A DNA stretch of 46,170 nt from Pseudomonas aylmerensis (GTDB lineage: Bacteria; Pseudomonadota; Gammaproteobacteria; Pseudomonadales; Pseudomonadaceae), in the NCBI RefSeq assembly GCF_001702265.1, contig NZ_MAUE01000018.1:1-46170 (forward strand), in the 5' to 3' direction. Position 1 is the stretch's first letter. The number at the start of each line of letters is the position of its first letter. Below, in pieces: positions 27,474-37,207 of this stretch. The position numbers and the translations under genes are program-made. Below the pieces are notes generated by a model. The model searched no databases, was not told where the DNA came from, and was given only the letters and a program-made list of their open reading frames with translations.

Positions 27474-28298
27474 ATGGCGGCTGACGGCTTTTACCGCATC
27501 GCCCTGGGCGTGGAATACAAAGGTTCGCGCTATCGCGGCTGGCAGCGTCAGGCCTCGGGTGTGTTGACGGTGCAGGAAACCCTCGAGAATGCCCTGGCGA
27601 AAGTCGCCGACTCCCCCATATCGCTGATGTGCGCCGGACGCACCGATGCCGGCGTGCATGCGTGCGGCCAGGTGGTGCACTTTGACACCCAGGCCGAGCG
27701 TTCGATGAAAGCGTGGGTGATGGGCGCCAATATCAATTTGCCGCATGACGTCAGCGTCAGCTGGGCCAAGGTCATGCCGGCGCACTTTCATGCGCGTTTC
27801 AAGGCGATTGCCCGGCGTTATCGCTACGTGATCTACAACGACCAGATCCGCCCGGCGCACCTCAACCAGGAAATTACCTGGAACCACCGCCCGCTGGACG
27901 CCGAGCGCATGGCCGAGGCCGCGCAGCACTTGGTCGGCGTGCATGATTTCAGCGCCTTTCGCGCGGGGCAGTGCCAGGCCAAGTCGCCGATCAAGGAAGT
28001 CCACCACCTGCGCGTGACCCGTCACGGCAAGATGATCGTGCTGGATATCCGTGCCGGGGCGTTCCTGCACCATATGGTACGAAATATTGCCGGTGTACTG
28101 ATGACCATCGGTACCGGCGAGCGTCCGGTTGAATGGGCCAAGGAAGTGCTGGAAAGCCGTATACGCCGCACCGGCGGGGTGACGGCGCATCCGTTCGGCC
28201 TGTACCTGGTGCAAGTGGAGTACCGTGACGAGTTCGAACTGCCGGAGCGTTTCATCGGGCCACACTTCCTCACAGGTTTCAGTGAACTTGGCGGCTGA
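27474..28298 (+). CDS. truA: tRNA pseudouridine(38-40) synthase
   Basis: A 274-residue enzyme that isomerises uridines 38-40 in the tRNA anticodon arm. The catalytic aspartate is D58 in AGRTDAGVHACGQ. RIALGVEYKGSRYRGWQRQ is the conserved N-terminal strand, and FLHHMVRNIAG with the downstream Gly/Arg region is the second family motif. The ATG at 27474 starts at the conserved region. An upstream TTG at 27444 would add ten residues and cannot be excluded. trpF follows after 64 bp. Confidence 0.95.
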   Translation: MAADGFYRIALGVEYKGSRYRGWQRQASGVLTVQETLENALAKVADSPISLMCAGRTDAGVHACGQVVHFDTQAERSMKAWVMGANINLPHDVSVSWAKVMPAHFHARFKAIARRYRYVIYNDQIRPAHLNQEITWNHRPLDAERMAEAAQHLVGVHDFSAFRAGQCQAKSPIKEVHHLRVTRHGKMIVLDIRAGAFLHHMVRNIAGVLMTIGTGERPVEWAKEVLESRIRRTGGVTAHPFGLYLVQVEYRDEFELPERFIGPHFLTGFSELGG

Positions 28299-28362
28299 CG
28301 CCCGGAAAAGCTTTTGTTACCATCCGGGACTTTCTCGGTTCAACCCCTGAGGTTTCTACGAT

Positions 28363-28995
28363 ATGTCTGCCGTTCGCAGCAAGATTTGCGGGATTACCCG
28401 CATAGAAGACGCGCTGGCGGCAGTCGAGGCGGGGGCGGATGCCATCGGTTTCGTGTTTTATGCACGCAGTCCGAGGGCGGTGAATGTGTTGCAGGCGCGG
28501 GCGATCATCAATGCCTTGCCGCCGTTTGTGACCACCGTGGGCCTGTTCGTCAATGCCAGCCGCTGCGAACTCAACGAAACCCTGGATGCCGTGCCGCTGG
28601 ATATGCTGCAGTTTCACGGCGACGAAACCCCTGATGAGTGCGAAAGCTACCAGCGCCCGTATATCAAGGCGTTGCGGGTCAAGGCCGGTGACGATATCGC
28701 CCGTGCCTGCGCCGCCTATACCGGTGCACGCGGGATCCTCCTGGATACGTATGTCGAAGGTGTGCCCGGTGGCACCGGTGAGGCGTTCGACTGGTCGCTG
28801 ATTCCTCCGGGGCTGAGCAAGCCGATCATCCTCGCCGGGGGGCTCAACCCCGACAACGTCGGCGCGGCGATCGCGCAGGTGCGCCCGTATGCGGTGGACG
28901 TCAGCGGTGGGGTAGAGCAGGGCAAGGGCATCAAGGATCACAGCAAGATTCGCGCATTCATGCAGGCTGTGCGCAACAGCAGTGGCGGGATGTGA
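28363..28995 (+). CDS. trpF: Phosphoribosylanthranilate isomerase
   Basis: A 210-residue TIM barrel that performs the Amadori rearrangement in tryptophan synthesis. The catalytic Cys is in SKICGITR near the N-terminus, and the catalytic Asp and phosphate loops are in [22 protein letters not shown] and [18 protein letters not shown] precedes the ATG. It is monofunctional here, not fused to trpC, as in other pseudomonads. Confidence 0.97.
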   Translation: MSAVRSKICGITRIEDALAAVEAGADAIGFVFYARSPRAVNVLQARAIINALPPFVTTVGLFVNASRCELNETLDAVPLDMLQFHGDETPDECESYQRPYIKALRVKAGDDIARACAAYTGARGILLDTYVEGVPGGTGEAFDWSLIPPGLSKPIILAGGLNPDNVGAAIAQVRPYAVDVSGGVEQGKGIKDHSKIRAFMQAVRNSSGGM

Positions 28996-29239
28996 CGGCT
29001 GGCAGTCTGCCGCCGTCCATAACTACCACTGTGTAAAACAGCCCGGCGCCGCCTGTGGGTGGCCCGGCAATGAAGTGGCAAGCCTGCGCTGGCAGGTTGT
29101 CTGGAAGGCTGAGGATGCAGGCGGGAAATGGCTGGTCGAACACCTGACCCCGTCCCACCTGTGTCATCGCCACATATGAATTTAGCTCAAGGGCATACGC
29201 GGGGCTGTGTTCAAGCCACCGGTACTGGAGAAAGAAAGC

Positions 29240-30160
29240 ATGAGCAACTGGTTAGTAGACAAACTGATCCCTTCGATCATGCGTTCCGAGGTGAAGAAAA
29301 GCTCGGTTCCTGAAGGTCTGTGGCACAAGTGCCCATCCTGCGACGCGGTGTTGTACCGCCCCGAGCTGGAAAAGACCCTGGACGTTTGCCCCAAGTGCAA
29401 TCACCACATGCGTATCGGCGCCCGCGCCCGCATCGATATCTTCCTCGACGCCGAAGGCCGTAACGAGCTGGGTGCGGACCTGGAGCCGGTTGACCGCCTG
29501 AAGTTTCGCGACGGCAAGAAGTACAAGGACCGCCTGACCGCTGCGCAAAAGCAGACCGGTGAGAAGGACGCACTGATTTCTGTCAGCGGCAAGCTGCTGG
29601 GCATGCCGGTGGTGGTGTCGGCGTTCGAGTTTTCCTTCATGGGCGGTTCCATGGGGGCCATCGTCGGCGAGCGCTTTGTTCGCGCTGCCAACTACGCCCT
29701 GGAAAACCGTTGCCCGATGATCTGCTTCGCCGCCTCTGGTGGTGCGCGTATGCAGGAAGCCCTGATCTCCCTGATGCAAATGGCCAAGACTTCTGCGGTA
29801 CTGGCGCGTCTGCGCGAGGAAGGCATTCCATTCATCTCCGTACTGACCGACCCGGTCTACGGCGGCGTTTCCGCCAGCCTGGCGATGCTTGGTGACGTGA
29901 TCGTCGGTGAGCCAAAAGCCCTGATCGGCTTCGCCGGCCCGCGCGTAATCGAGCAGACCGTGCGCGAAAAACTGCCGGAAGGCTTCCAGCGCAGCGAGTT
30001 CCTGTTGGAGCATGGCGCCATCGACCTGATCATCCCGCGCGGCGAACTGCGTCCACGCCTGGGTAACCTGCTGGCACAAATGATGGGCCTGCCGACCCCT
30101 GTGTACGTCGCGCCTAAAGTCGAGCCAATCGTCGTCCCACCGGTGCCTGCAAACCTATGA
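29240..30160 (+). CDS. accD: Acetyl-CoA carboxylase carboxyltransferase beta subunit
   Basis: A 306-residue subunit that, with AccA, transfers carboxyl from biotin to acetyl-CoA to give malonyl-CoA for fatty-acid synthesis. The N-terminal zinc ribbon is [17 protein letters not shown] ... [10 protein letters not shown] (four Cys). The crotonase-like core contains [16 protein letters not shown] and [22 protein letters not shown] precedes the ATG at 29240. Eleven extra codons upstream to 29207 are not conserved. The folC start overlaps its stop by 4 bp. Confidence 0.98.
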   Translation: MSNWLVDKLIPSIMRSEVKKSSVPEGLWHKCPSCDAVLYRPELEKTLDVCPKCNHHMRIGARARIDIFLDAEGRNELGADLEPVDRLKFRDGKKYKDRLTAAQKQTGEKDALISVSGKLLGMPVVVSAFEFSFMGGSMGAIVGERFVRAANYALENRCPMICFAASGGARMQEALISLMQMAKTSAVLARLREEGIPFISVLTDPVYGGVSASLAMLGDVIVGEPKALIGFAGPRVIEQTVREKLPEGFQRSEFLLEHGAIDLIIPRGELRPRLGNLLAQMMGLPTPVYVAPKVEPIVVPPVPANL

Positions 30161-31464
30161 CCCAACGTACCCTCGGCGAATGGCTCGCCTACCTTGAGCA
30201 GTTGCATCCGTCCGCCATCGACATGGGCCTGGAGCGCTCGCAACAGGTAGCGGCCCGCCTTGGGTTGGGTCGGCCGGCGCCGCGAGTGATCACGGTGACC
30301 GGCACCAACGGCAAAGGCTCTACGTGTGCCTTTGTCGCGGCGCTGCTGCAGGCCCAAGGGCTGAAAGTCGGCGTCTACAACTCTCCGCACCTGCTGCGCT
30401 ACAACGAGCGGGTGCAGCTCAATGGCGTCGAAGCCACGGATGAGCAACTCTGCGAAGCCTTTGCGGCACTTGATGCCGGCCGGGGCGAGATCTCCCTGAC
30501 TTACTTCGAAATGGGCACCCTGGCGGCGTTCTGGTTGTTCGAGCGCGCGCAACTCGATGTGGTGGTGCTGGAAGTTGGCCTGGGCGGGCGCCTGGACACG
30601 GTCAACGTGGTGGATGCCGACATGGCCCTGGTCACCAGCATTGGTGTGGACCATGCCGACTACCTGGGCAATACCCGTGAGTCGGTGGCTTATGAAAAGG
30701 CCGGGATCTTTCGCCAGGGCAAGCCTGCGCTGTGTGGGGACGTGGATCCGCCGTCTACCTTGCTCGACAAGGTGCGTGAGCTGGATTGCCCGTTCTTCCT
30801 GCGCGGTCGTGAATTCAATCTCGAGATCGGTGACCTGCACTGGCAGTGGCGCGGGCGTGATGCGCGTGGCCAGTTGGTGGAGCTGCATGACCTGCCGCTG
30901 TTGAACCTGCCGATGGAAAATGCCGCGCTCGCGCTGCAAGCCTATCTGCTGCTGGATCTGCCGTGGGATGCCGCGCAGATTGCGGCGACGTTGCTGGCGA
31001 CCCGCGTAGTGGGGCGCCTGGATCGTCGTGAATTCGAATGGCAAGGCAAGCGCCTGAACCTGCTGCTGGATGTGGGGCATAACCCGCATGCGGCCGAGTA
31101 CCTGGCGCAGCGCCTGTCACGCACGCCACCGGTCGGGCGTCGCCTGGCGGTCTTCGGGTTGTTGGCGGACAAGGACCTGGATGGCGTGGTTGCGCCGCTG
31201 CTGGCGAGCGTCCAGGCTTGGGCGGTCGCGCCGCTGGATACGCCGCGAAGCCGTCCTGCGGTTGAGTTGGAAAAGGCGTTGCAGAACCTTGGTGCGCCGG
31301 TGGCGTCGTATGCAAGCCTGACCGCAGCCCTTGAGGCGCAGTGTGCGGTGGCGACGGCCGAGGACGAAATTCTGTTGTTCGGATCATTTTATTGTGTTGC
31401 CGAGGCGCTTGAGTGGTTGGCCCGGCGCTCCACGGAGGAAGCTGCACATGGCATTACTGGATAG
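30157..31464 (+). CDS. folC: Bifunctional folylpolyglutamate / dihydrofolate synthase
   Basis: A 435-residue Mur-ligase-like enzyme that adds glutamate to dihydropteroate and to folates. The ATP P-loop is [32 protein letters not shown] and [12 protein letters not shown] are the metal/omega-loop motifs; [13 protein letters not shown] marks the C-terminal ligase domain. Translation is coupled to accD through an ATGA overlap. The accD-folC order is conserved in gammaproteobacteria. Confidence 0.97.
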   Translation: MTQRTLGEWLAYLEQLHPSAIDMGLERSQQVAARLGLGRPAPRVITVTGTNGKGSTCAFVAALLQAQGLKVGVYNSPHLLRYNERVQLNGVEATDEQLCEAFAALDAGRGEISLTYFEMGTLAAFWLFERAQLDVVVLEVGLGGRLDTVNVVDADMALVTSIGVDHADYLGNTRESVAYEKAGIFRQGKPALCGDVDPPSTLLDKVRELDCPFFLRGREFNLEIGDLHWQWRGRDARGQLVELHDLPLLNLPMENAALALQAYLLLDLPWDAAQIAATLLATRVVGRLDRREFEWQGKRLNLLLDVGHNPHAAEYLAQRLSRTPPVGRRLAVFGLLADKDLDGVVAPLLASVQAWAVAPLDTPRSRPAVELEKALQNLGAPVASYASLTAALEAQCAVATAEDEILLFGSFYCVAEALEWLARRSTEEAAHGITG

Positions 31465-32110
31465 CGCATACAAGCAGCGAATGGTCGGAGCCCTGGTTCT
31501 GGTGGCATTGGCGGTGATCTTCCTGCCGATGCTGTTTTCCCGCCAGGACGAACAGCGCCAGGTGGTGGTGGAGGCGCCAGCCGCGCCGCAGGCACCGGCG
31601 GTGCCGCAGGTGCAGGTTGAGCCAGTGGTGGTGCCCGAGCCGCAGGTCCTGCCGGAAGAAGAACCGGTGCCGACCGATGATGAAGTGGCCGCGCAACAGG
31701 CGCCGTCGATGCCCGTGCAGCCAAGCGTGCCGGTGGTCAAGCCGGCTCCGGCCGCGCCTGTCGCCGCTGCCAAGCCCGCAGCGCCGGCACCGGCGCCCAA
31801 GCCGGTCGCGCCGCAGCCTGCCGCACCGGGTAAGCCGGACGTGGGGCAGAGCCGTATCGACCCGAATGGCCTGCCGATCAGTTGGTCGATTCAAGTCGCC
31901 AGCCTGGGCAATCGCGACGGCGCCGATGCGCTGCAGAAAAAGCTGCGTAGCCAGGGGTATAACGCCTATATCCGCAGTGCCGACGGCAAGAACCGGGTGT
32001 TTATCGGGCCGCTGATCGAGCGTGCCGAGGCCGACCGTCTGCGCGACTTGCTGGATCGCCAGCAGAACTTGAAGGGGTTCGTCACCCGTTTCCAGCCTGA
32101 GCGCGGTTGA
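31448..32110 (+). CDS. SPOR-domain inner-membrane protein (DedD-like)
   Basis: A 220-residue protein. A short cytoplasmic N-terminus is followed by one membrane segment (MVGALVLVALAVIFLPMLF), a Pro/Ala/Val-rich periplasmic linker (about 40-135) and a C-terminal SPOR domain (about 140-216, WSIQVASLGNRDGADALQKK ... VFIGPLIERAEA) that binds denuded septal peptidoglycan. The start has GGAGGAAG upstream and overlaps folC by 17 bp. By position it corresponds to the DedD-like protein between folC and cvpA in pseudomonads. Confidence 0.93.
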   Translation: MALLDSAYKQRMVGALVLVALAVIFLPMLFSRQDEQRQVVVEAPAAPQAPAVPQVQVEPVVVPEPQVLPEEEPVPTDDEVAAQQAPSMPVQPSVPVVKPAPAAPVAAAKPAAPAPAPKPVAPQPAAPGKPDVGQSRIDPNGLPISWSIQVASLGNRDGADALQKKLRSQGYNAYIRSADGKNRVFIGPLIERAEADRLRDLLDRQQNLKGFVTRFQPERG

Positions 32111-32141
32111 TCACTGTCACTCTCTGGTTGGAATGCTGGCC

Positions 32142-32236
32142 AAATGTGGGAGCTGGCTTGCCGCGATGGCGGTGGTTGCAGTCGACAGCGATGTTGAATG
32201 CGCCGCCCTCATTGCAGGCAAGCCTGTTCCCACATT
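32142..32236. repeat. REPIN between the SPOR gene and cvpA
   Basis: AAATGTGGGAGCTGGCTTGC (from 32142) and the inverted AGGCAAGCCTGTTCCCACAT (to 32235) are opposed REPs around a 40-base spacer. The halves have diverged more than in the other REPINs. It sits 31 bp after a stop codon inside an otherwise tight operon. Confidence 0.85.
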
Positions 32237-32366
32237 GGTTTTGGGGCTGGGTTGAAGTTGGACGGGGTCTCCAAACCATTGATTTGCAAAGCACCCGCAA
32301 TCACAGCTTACCGACAGCCCGACGCTCTGCTAAAATGCGCCGCCTTATCCGTCCGTAGGCTCAAAC

Positions 32367-32924
32367 GTGCCATTTACCTGGGTTGACTGGGCGATCGTTG
32401 CAATCGTCGCCATCTCCGCTTTGATCAGTCTAAGCCGCGGCTTCGTAAAAGAAGCACTGTCGTTGCTGACCTGGATCATCGCAGGAGTCGTAGCCTGGAT
32501 GTTCGGCGGTTCATTGTCGGTTTACCTGGCCGGATACATCGAGACACCTTCGGCTCGCGTCATCGCGGGCTGCGCCATCATGTTCATCGCCACGCTGCTG
32601 GTGGGGGCAATGGTCAATTATCTTATTGGCGAGTTGATACGTGTCACCGGCCTCTCCGGGACCGATCGATTTCTCGGCATGGCCTTCGGCGCCGCGCGTG
32701 GCGCGTTGCTGGTGGTCGTGGCGGTCGGGCTGTTGAGCCTGGGGCCGGTACAGCAGGATTCGTGGTGGCAGGAGTCGGTACTCGTGCCAAAATTTCTATT
32801 GGTTGCAGATTGGTCCAAGAACCTCATATTGGGGTGGAGCAGTCAGTGGCTGGCCAGCGGAATCAGCGTACCCGCTGATCTTCCGTTCAAGGAACACCTC
32901 TTGCCGGCCAAAACGCCTCAGTAA
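32367..32924 (+). CDS. cvpA: CvpA family membrane protein
   Basis: A 185-residue inner-membrane protein with four hydrophobic segments (for example WAIVAIVAISALISL near the N-terminus and GALLVVVAVGLLSLG). The GTG at 32367 gives the conserved MPFTWVDWAI start. In other bacteria CvpA is needed for colicin V production and for envelope/biofilm phenotypes. It precedes purF here, as in many gammaproteobacteria. Confidence 0.94.
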   Translation: MPFTWVDWAIVAIVAISALISLSRGFVKEALSLLTWIIAGVVAWMFGGSLSVYLAGYIETPSARVIAGCAIMFIATLLVGAMVNYLIGELIRVTGLSGTDRFLGMAFGAARGALLVVVAVGLLSLGPVQQDSWWQESVLVPKFLLVADWSKNLILGWSSQWLASGISVPADLPFKEHLLPAKTPQ

Positions 32925-32965
32925 GCTGTGTTCAGTCAAGATTCATTAAGTAGGGGTTGCGTCGC

Positions 32966-34471
32966 ATGTGTGGCATCGTCGGTATCGTCGGTAAGTCGAA
33001 CGTCAATCAGGCGCTGTATGACGCGCTAACCGTCCTCCAGCACCGCGGCCAGGACGCTGCCGGTATTGTGACCAGCCACGACGGCCGGTTATTCCTGCGC
33101 AAGGACAATGGCCTGGTGCGTGACGTGTTCCATCAGCGTCACATGCAGCGCCTCGTCGGGCACATGGGCATTGGCCATGTGCGTTACCCGACTGCCGGTA
33201 GCTCCACATCGGCCGAAGCTCAACCGTTTTACGTCAACTCGCCTTACGGCATCACCCTGGCGCACAACGGTAACCTGACCAACGTTGAACAGCTGGCCAA
33301 GGAGATTTACGAATCTGACCTGCGCCACGTCAACACCAGCTCCGACTCAGAAGTGCTGCTCAACGTGTTCGCCCACGAGCTGGCCCAGCGCGGCAAGCTG
33401 CAGCCGACCGAAGAAGACGTGTTCGCCGCCGTGACCGACGTGCATAACCGTTGCGTCGGTGGCTACGCGGTGGTGGCGATGGTTACCGGCTACGGCATCG
33501 TCGGCTTCCGTGACCCGCACGGCATCCGTCCGATCGTGTTCGGCCAGCGTCACACCGACGAGGGCGTCGAGTACATGATCGCCTCCGAAAGCGTGTCCCT
33601 GGACGTGCTGGGCTTCACCCTGATCCGCGACCTGGCGCCGGGCGAAGCGGTGTACATCACCGAAGATGGCAAGCTGCACACCCGTCAGTGCGCCGTGGCG
33701 CCGAAACTCACCCCGTGCATCTTCGAACACGTCTACCTGGCGCGTCCGGATTCGATCATCGACGGTGTTTCGGTGTACAAGGCGCGCCTGCGCATGGGCG
33801 AGAAGCTGGCCGAGAAGATCCTGCGCGAGCGTCCTGAGCACGACATCGACGTGGTCATCCCGATCCCGGACACCAGCCGCACGGCTGCGCTGGAATTGGC
33901 CAACCACCTGGGCGTCAAATTCCGCGAAGGCTTCGTGAAGAACCGCTACATCGGCCGTACCTTCATCATGCCGGGCCAGGCGGCGCGCAAGAAGTCGGTA
34001 CGCCAGAAGCTCAACGCCATCGAGCTGGAATTCCGCGGCAAGAACGTGATGCTGGTGGACGACTCCATCGTGCGTGGCACCACGTGCAAGCAGATCATCC
34101 AGATGGCCCGTGAAGCCGGCGCCAAGAACGTGTACTTCTGTTCCGCAGCGCCTGCCGTGCGCTACCCGAACGTCTACGGTATCGACATGCCGAGCGCCCA
34201 CGAACTGATCGCTCACAACCGTACGACCCAGGACGTGGCCGACCTCATCGGCGCCGATTGGCTGATCTACCAGGATCTGCCGGACCTGATCGAAGCGGTC
34301 GGCGGTGGCAAGATCAAGATCGACCAGTTCGACTGCGCCGTGTTCGACGGCAAGTACGTGACCGGTGATGTCGACGAGGCCTACCTGAACAAGATCGAGC
34401 AGGCGCGCAACGACTCCTCGAAGATCAAGACCCAGGCGGTCAGCGCGATCATCGATCTGTACAACAACTGA
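32966..34471 (+). CDS. purF: Amidophosphoribosyltransferase
   Basis: A 501-residue enzyme for the first step of purine synthesis, making phosphoribosylamine from PRPP and glutamine. The mature N-terminal Cys nucleophile follows the initiator Met (MCGIVGIVG). The glutaminase domain spans about 1-230, and the phosphoribosyltransferase domain carries the PRPP motif [13 protein letters not shown]. No propeptide. The ATG at 32966 is required to place Cys at position 2. Confidence 0.98.
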   Translation: MCGIVGIVGKSNVNQALYDALTVLQHRGQDAAGIVTSHDGRLFLRKDNGLVRDVFHQRHMQRLVGHMGIGHVRYPTAGSSTSAEAQPFYVNSPYGITLAHNGNLTNVEQLAKEIYESDLRHVNTSSDSEVLLNVFAHELAQRGKLQPTEEDVFAAVTDVHNRCVGGYAVVAMVTGYGIVGFRDPHGIRPIVFGQRHTDEGVEYMIASESVSLDVLGFTLIRDLAPGEAVYITEDGKLHTRQCAVAPKLTPCIFEHVYLARPDSIIDGVSVYKARLRMGEKLAEKILRERPEHDIDVVIPIPDTSRTAALELANHLGVKFREGFVKNRYIGRTFIMPGQAARKKSVRQKLNAIELEFRGKNVMLVDDSIVRGTTCKQIIQMAREAGAKNVYFCSAAPAVRYPNVYGIDMPSAHELIAHNRTTQDVADLIGADWLIYQDLPDLIEAVGGGKIKIDQFDCAVFDGKYVTGDVDEAYLNKIEQARNDSSKIKTQAVSAIIDLYNN

Positions 34472-34478
34472 GTAGACA

Positions 34479-34502
34479 CCGGCCCTGAGGGGCCGGTTTT
34501 GT
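34479..34502 (+). terminator. Terminator between purF and metZ
   Basis: CCGGCCC (34479-34485) and GGGCCGG (34490-34496) enclose TGAG and lead into TTTTG. It may attenuate read-through into metZ. Confidence 0.8.
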
Positions 34503-34536
34503 ATCTTAAATGAAGAATTGAGTAAGGAGTCACAGC

Positions 34537-35748
34537 ATGAGTCAGGAATGGGATGCCGGTCGGTTGGACAGCGACCTCGATGGCGTAGCTTTCGATACCC
34601 TGGCTGTGCGCGCTGGCCAGCACCGCACGCCGGAAGGCGAACACGGTGACCCGATGTTCTTCACTTCCAGCTACGTGTTTCGCACTGCCGCCGACGCCGC
34701 TGCGCGCTTCGCCGGTGAAGTGCCGGGCAACGTGTATTCGCGCTACACCAACCCGACCGTGCGTGCGTTCGAAGAACGTATCGCGGCCCTGGAAGGCGCG
34801 GAGCAGGCCGTGGCTACCGCCACTGGCATGGCGGCGATCCTGGCGGTGGTGATGAGCCTGTGCAGCGCCGGCGACCATGTGCTGGTTTCGCGCAGCGTGT
34901 TCGGTTCGACCATCAGCCTGTTCGAGAAGTACTTCAAGCGCTTCGGCATCGAGGTGGACTACGTGCCCCTGGCGGATCTTTCCGGCTGGGACGCGGCAAT
35001 CAAGGCCAACACCAAGTTGCTGTTCGTCGAATCGCCGTCCAACCCGCTGGCAGAGCTGGTGGACATCGCCGCGTTGTCCGAAGTGGCTCACGCCAAGGGC
35101 GCGATGCTGGTGGTCGACAACTGCTTCTGCACCCCGGCGTTGCAGCAGCCGCTGAAGTTGGGCGCGGACGTCGTGGTGCACTCGGCGACCAAGTTCATCG
35201 ACGGCCAGGGCCGTTGCATGGGCGGTGTGGTGGCCGGTCGCAGCGAGCAGATGAAGGAAGTCGTCGGGTTTTTGCGCACGGCTGGCCCGACCCTGAGCCC
35301 GTTCAACGCGTGGATTTTCCTCAAGGGCCTGGAAACCCTCAGCCTGCGGATGAAGGCCCACTGCGCCAACGCCCAGGCCCTGGCCGAATGGCTGGAGCAG
35401 CAGGACGGTATCGAGAAGGTGCATTACGCCGGTCTCAAGAGCCATCCGCAGCATGAGTTGGCCCAGCGCCAGCAGCGCGGTTTCGGTGCCGTGGTGAGTT
35501 TCGAGGTCAAGGGTGGCAAGGAGGGCGCATGGCGCTTTATCGACGCGACTCGACTGATCTCCATCACCGCCAACCTGGGTGACAGCAAGACCACCATCAC
35601 CCACCCAAGCACCACCTCCCACGGCCGCCTGGCGCCGCAGGAGCGTGAAGCCGCCGGTATCCGCGACAGCCTGATCCGTATTGCGGTAGGCCTGGAAGAT
35701 GTAGCCGACCTGCAAGCTGACCTGGCTCGCGGGCTGGCAGCCTTGTGA
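34537..35748 (+). CDS. metZ: O-succinylhomoserine sulfhydrylase
   Basis: A 403-residue PLP enzyme of the Cys/Met metabolism family that makes homocysteine directly from O-succinylhomoserine and sulfide. PLP forms a Schiff base with K219 in [12 protein letters not shown]. The active-site loop [17 protein letters not shown] and the SNPLAEL region are as in MetZ of pseudomonads. AAGGAG precedes the ATG. The SDR gene begins at or just after its stop. Confidence 0.96.
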   Translation: MSQEWDAGRLDSDLDGVAFDTLAVRAGQHRTPEGEHGDPMFFTSSYVFRTAADAAARFAGEVPGNVYSRYTNPTVRAFEERIAALEGAEQAVATATGMAAILAVVMSLCSAGDHVLVSRSVFGSTISLFEKYFKRFGIEVDYVPLADLSGWDAAIKANTKLLFVESPSNPLAELVDIAALSEVAHAKGAMLVVDNCFCTPALQQPLKLGADVVVHSATKFIDGQGRCMGGVVAGRSEQMKEVVGFLRTAGPTLSPFNAWIFLKGLETLSLRMKAHCANAQALAEWLEQQDGIEKVHYAGLKSHPQHELAQRQQRGFGAVVSFEVKGGKEGAWRFIDATRLISITANLGDSKTTITHPSTTSHGRLAPQEREAAGIRDSLIRIAVGLEDVADLQADLARGLAAL

Positions 35749-35759
35749 TCGAGTGGTCC

Positions 35760-36524
35760 ATGGAAGCTGCAGCGGCCAGTAACGGCCGCGTCGCATTGGT
35801 CACTGGGGCGGCCCGGGGCATTGGCCTCGGGATTGCTGCGTGGCTGATCAGTGAAGGCTGGCAGGTGGTATTGACGGACCTGGACCGCGAACGCGGTTCC
35901 AAGGTGTCCAAGGTGCTGGGCGACAACGCCTGGTTTATCACCATGGACGTGGCGGACGAGAAGCAGGTGGCCCAGGGTGTCGCCGAAGTGCTGGGGCAGT
36001 TTGGTCGCCTGGATGCGTTGGTGTGCAACGCGGCAGTGGCCGACCCGCGCAATATCACCCTGGAAAGCCTCGACCTGGCTTACTGGAATCGTGTGCTGGC
36101 GGTGAACCTCAGTGGGCCGATGTTGCTGGCCAAGCACTGTGCGCCGTACCTGCGCGCCCATGGCGGGGCGATCGTCAACTTGGCGTCGACCCGGGCCCGT
36201 CAATCGGAGCCGGACACCGAGGCCTACGCGGCAAGCAAGGGCGGCTTGCTGGCGCTGACTCACGCATTGGCGATCAGCCTGGGTCCGGAGGTGCGGGTGA
36301 ACGCCGTCAGTCCCGGCTGGATCGATGCGCGTGATCCTGCGGCGCGCCGTGCCGAGCCGTTGACGGACGCCGACCATGCCCAGCATCCGGCGGGCAGGGT
36401 GGGGACGGTGGAGGATGTGGCGGCGATGGTGGCGTGGTTGTTGTCGCGTCAGGCCGGGTTTGTCACCGGGCAGGAGTTCGTGGTCGACGGTGGCATGAGC
36501 AAGAAGATGATTTACAGCGAGTAG
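35760..36524 (+). CDS. Short-chain dehydrogenase/reductase (SDR)
   Basis: A 254-residue Rossmann-fold NAD(P)-dependent oxidoreductase. [12 protein letters not shown] is the cofactor loop, VCNAAVADP the NAG-type motif, and the catalytic Ser/Tyr/Lys are in NLASTRARQ and AYAASKGG. The C-terminal [12 protein letters not shown] is typical of classical SDRs. I prefer the ATG at 35760 with GAG upstream. A GTG at 35745 overlapping the metZ stop would add five residues. Substrate unknown. Confidence 0.92.
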   Translation: MEAAAASNGRVALVTGAARGIGLGIAAWLISEGWQVVLTDLDRERGSKVSKVLGDNAWFITMDVADEKQVAQGVAEVLGQFGRLDALVCNAAVADPRNITLESLDLAYWNRVLAVNLSGPMLLAKHCAPYLRAHGGAIVNLASTRARQSEPDTEAYAASKGGLLALTHALAISLGPEVRVNAVSPGWIDARDPAARRAEPLTDADHAQHPAGRVGTVEDVAAMVAWLLSRQAGFVTGQEFVVDGGMSKKMIYSE

Positions 36525-36573
36525 GCGGTCTTGAAGCCATTTTGTCTTTTTCAGAAAAACTTCAAGCAGGCTA

Positions 36574-36602
36574 TTGACTTAGGTCCGCTACCTGCGTAAA
36601 TT
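36574..36602 (+). promoter_or_regulatory. Sigma70-type promoter of the Val/Asp tRNA cluster
   Basis: TTGACT (36574-36579) and TAAATT (36597-36602) are separated by 17 bp and followed by a GC-rich discriminator about 20 bp before the tRNA-Val gene. Confidence 0.65.
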
Positions 36603-36623
36603 TCGCGGCCTCAACGAAGCAAA

Positions 36624-36699
36624 GGGTGATTAGCTCAGCTGGGAGAGCATCTGCCTTACAAGCAGAGGGTCGGCGGTTCGATCCCGTCATCACCCACCA
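36624..36699 (+). tRNA. tRNA-Val (anticodon TAC)
   Basis: 76 nt with CCA. The anticodon loop CTTACAA on the stem TCTGC/GCAGA gives TAC. Acceptor GGGTGAT pairs fully with ATCACCC. Confidence 0.97.
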
Positions 36700-36753
36700 C
36701 TTCTTGAGAGTTTTGCCTTCGGGCAAGACGCAACGTTAAGGTTGCACCGACGC

Positions 36754-36830
36754 GCAGCGGTAGTTCAGTCGGTTAGAATACCGGCCTGTCACGCCGGGGG
36801 TCGCGGGTTCGAGTCCCGTCCGCTGCGCCA
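36754..36830 (+). tRNA. tRNA-Asp (anticodon GTC), copy 1
   Basis: 77 nt with CCA. The anticodon loop CTGTCAC on the stem CCGGC/GCCGG gives GTC. Acceptor GCAGCGG pairs with CCGCTGC. Confidence 0.97.
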
Positions 36831-36936
36831 TATTTTCCAGGTTCGATTCGTCGGGCTTGAGATTGAACAGCCAAGGCTGGTCGATCAGATGTTTCAAGAC
36901 GGTTGTGGGGTTTACCCGTAGCTGGTCAAGCGATAC

Positions 36937-37013
36937 GCAGCGGTAGTTCAGTCGGTTAGAATACCGGCCTGTCACGCCGGGGGTCGCGGGTTCGAGTCCC
37001 GTCCGCTGCGCCA
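36937..37013 (+). tRNA. tRNA-Asp (anticodon GTC), copy 2
   Basis: Identical in sequence to the tRNA-Asp at 36754-36830. The spacer between the two copies is not repeated. Confidence 0.97.
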
Positions 37014-37087
37014 TATCTGCCTCAAGGCCCACTGAACGCCTTGAAGCACAAAGAAAGCCTCTGGCTACTTTGATCCGATAGCAAAGA

Positions 37088-37113
37088 CCCTGGTCGAAAG
37101 ACCGGGGTTTTTT
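37088..37113 (+). terminator. Rho-independent terminator of the Val/Asp tRNA operon
   Basis: CCCTGGTC and GACCGGGG (one G-U pair) close on GAAA and run into TTTTTT. Confidence 0.92.
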
Positions 37114-37135
37114 GTGTCTGCGATTTATGAAATGT

Positions 37136-37199
37136 GCGAGCCCGCTCATGGGCAATGGCGAACTCACGGACGCCATCGCCCGCGAGCGGGCTCCTACAG
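37136..37199. repeat. Diverged REPIN-like inverted repeat
   Basis: GCGAGCCCGCTC...GGGCAATGGCG (37136-37160) opposes CGCCATCGCCCGCGAGCGGGCTCC (37171-37194, split here by description) with an ACTCACGGA-type spacer. It resembles a REPIN but uses CTCCTACAGG in place of CTCCCACA. It lies between the tRNA terminator and the end of the minus-strand oxidase gene. Confidence 0.65.
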
Positions 37200-37207
37200 G
37201 TTTTGCC

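Noticed and set aside
28996..29239. The 244-bp gap between trpF and accD as a riboswitch or small RNA
   Set aside because: I found no convincing conserved hairpin, terminator or ORF in it. It probably carries the accD promoter.
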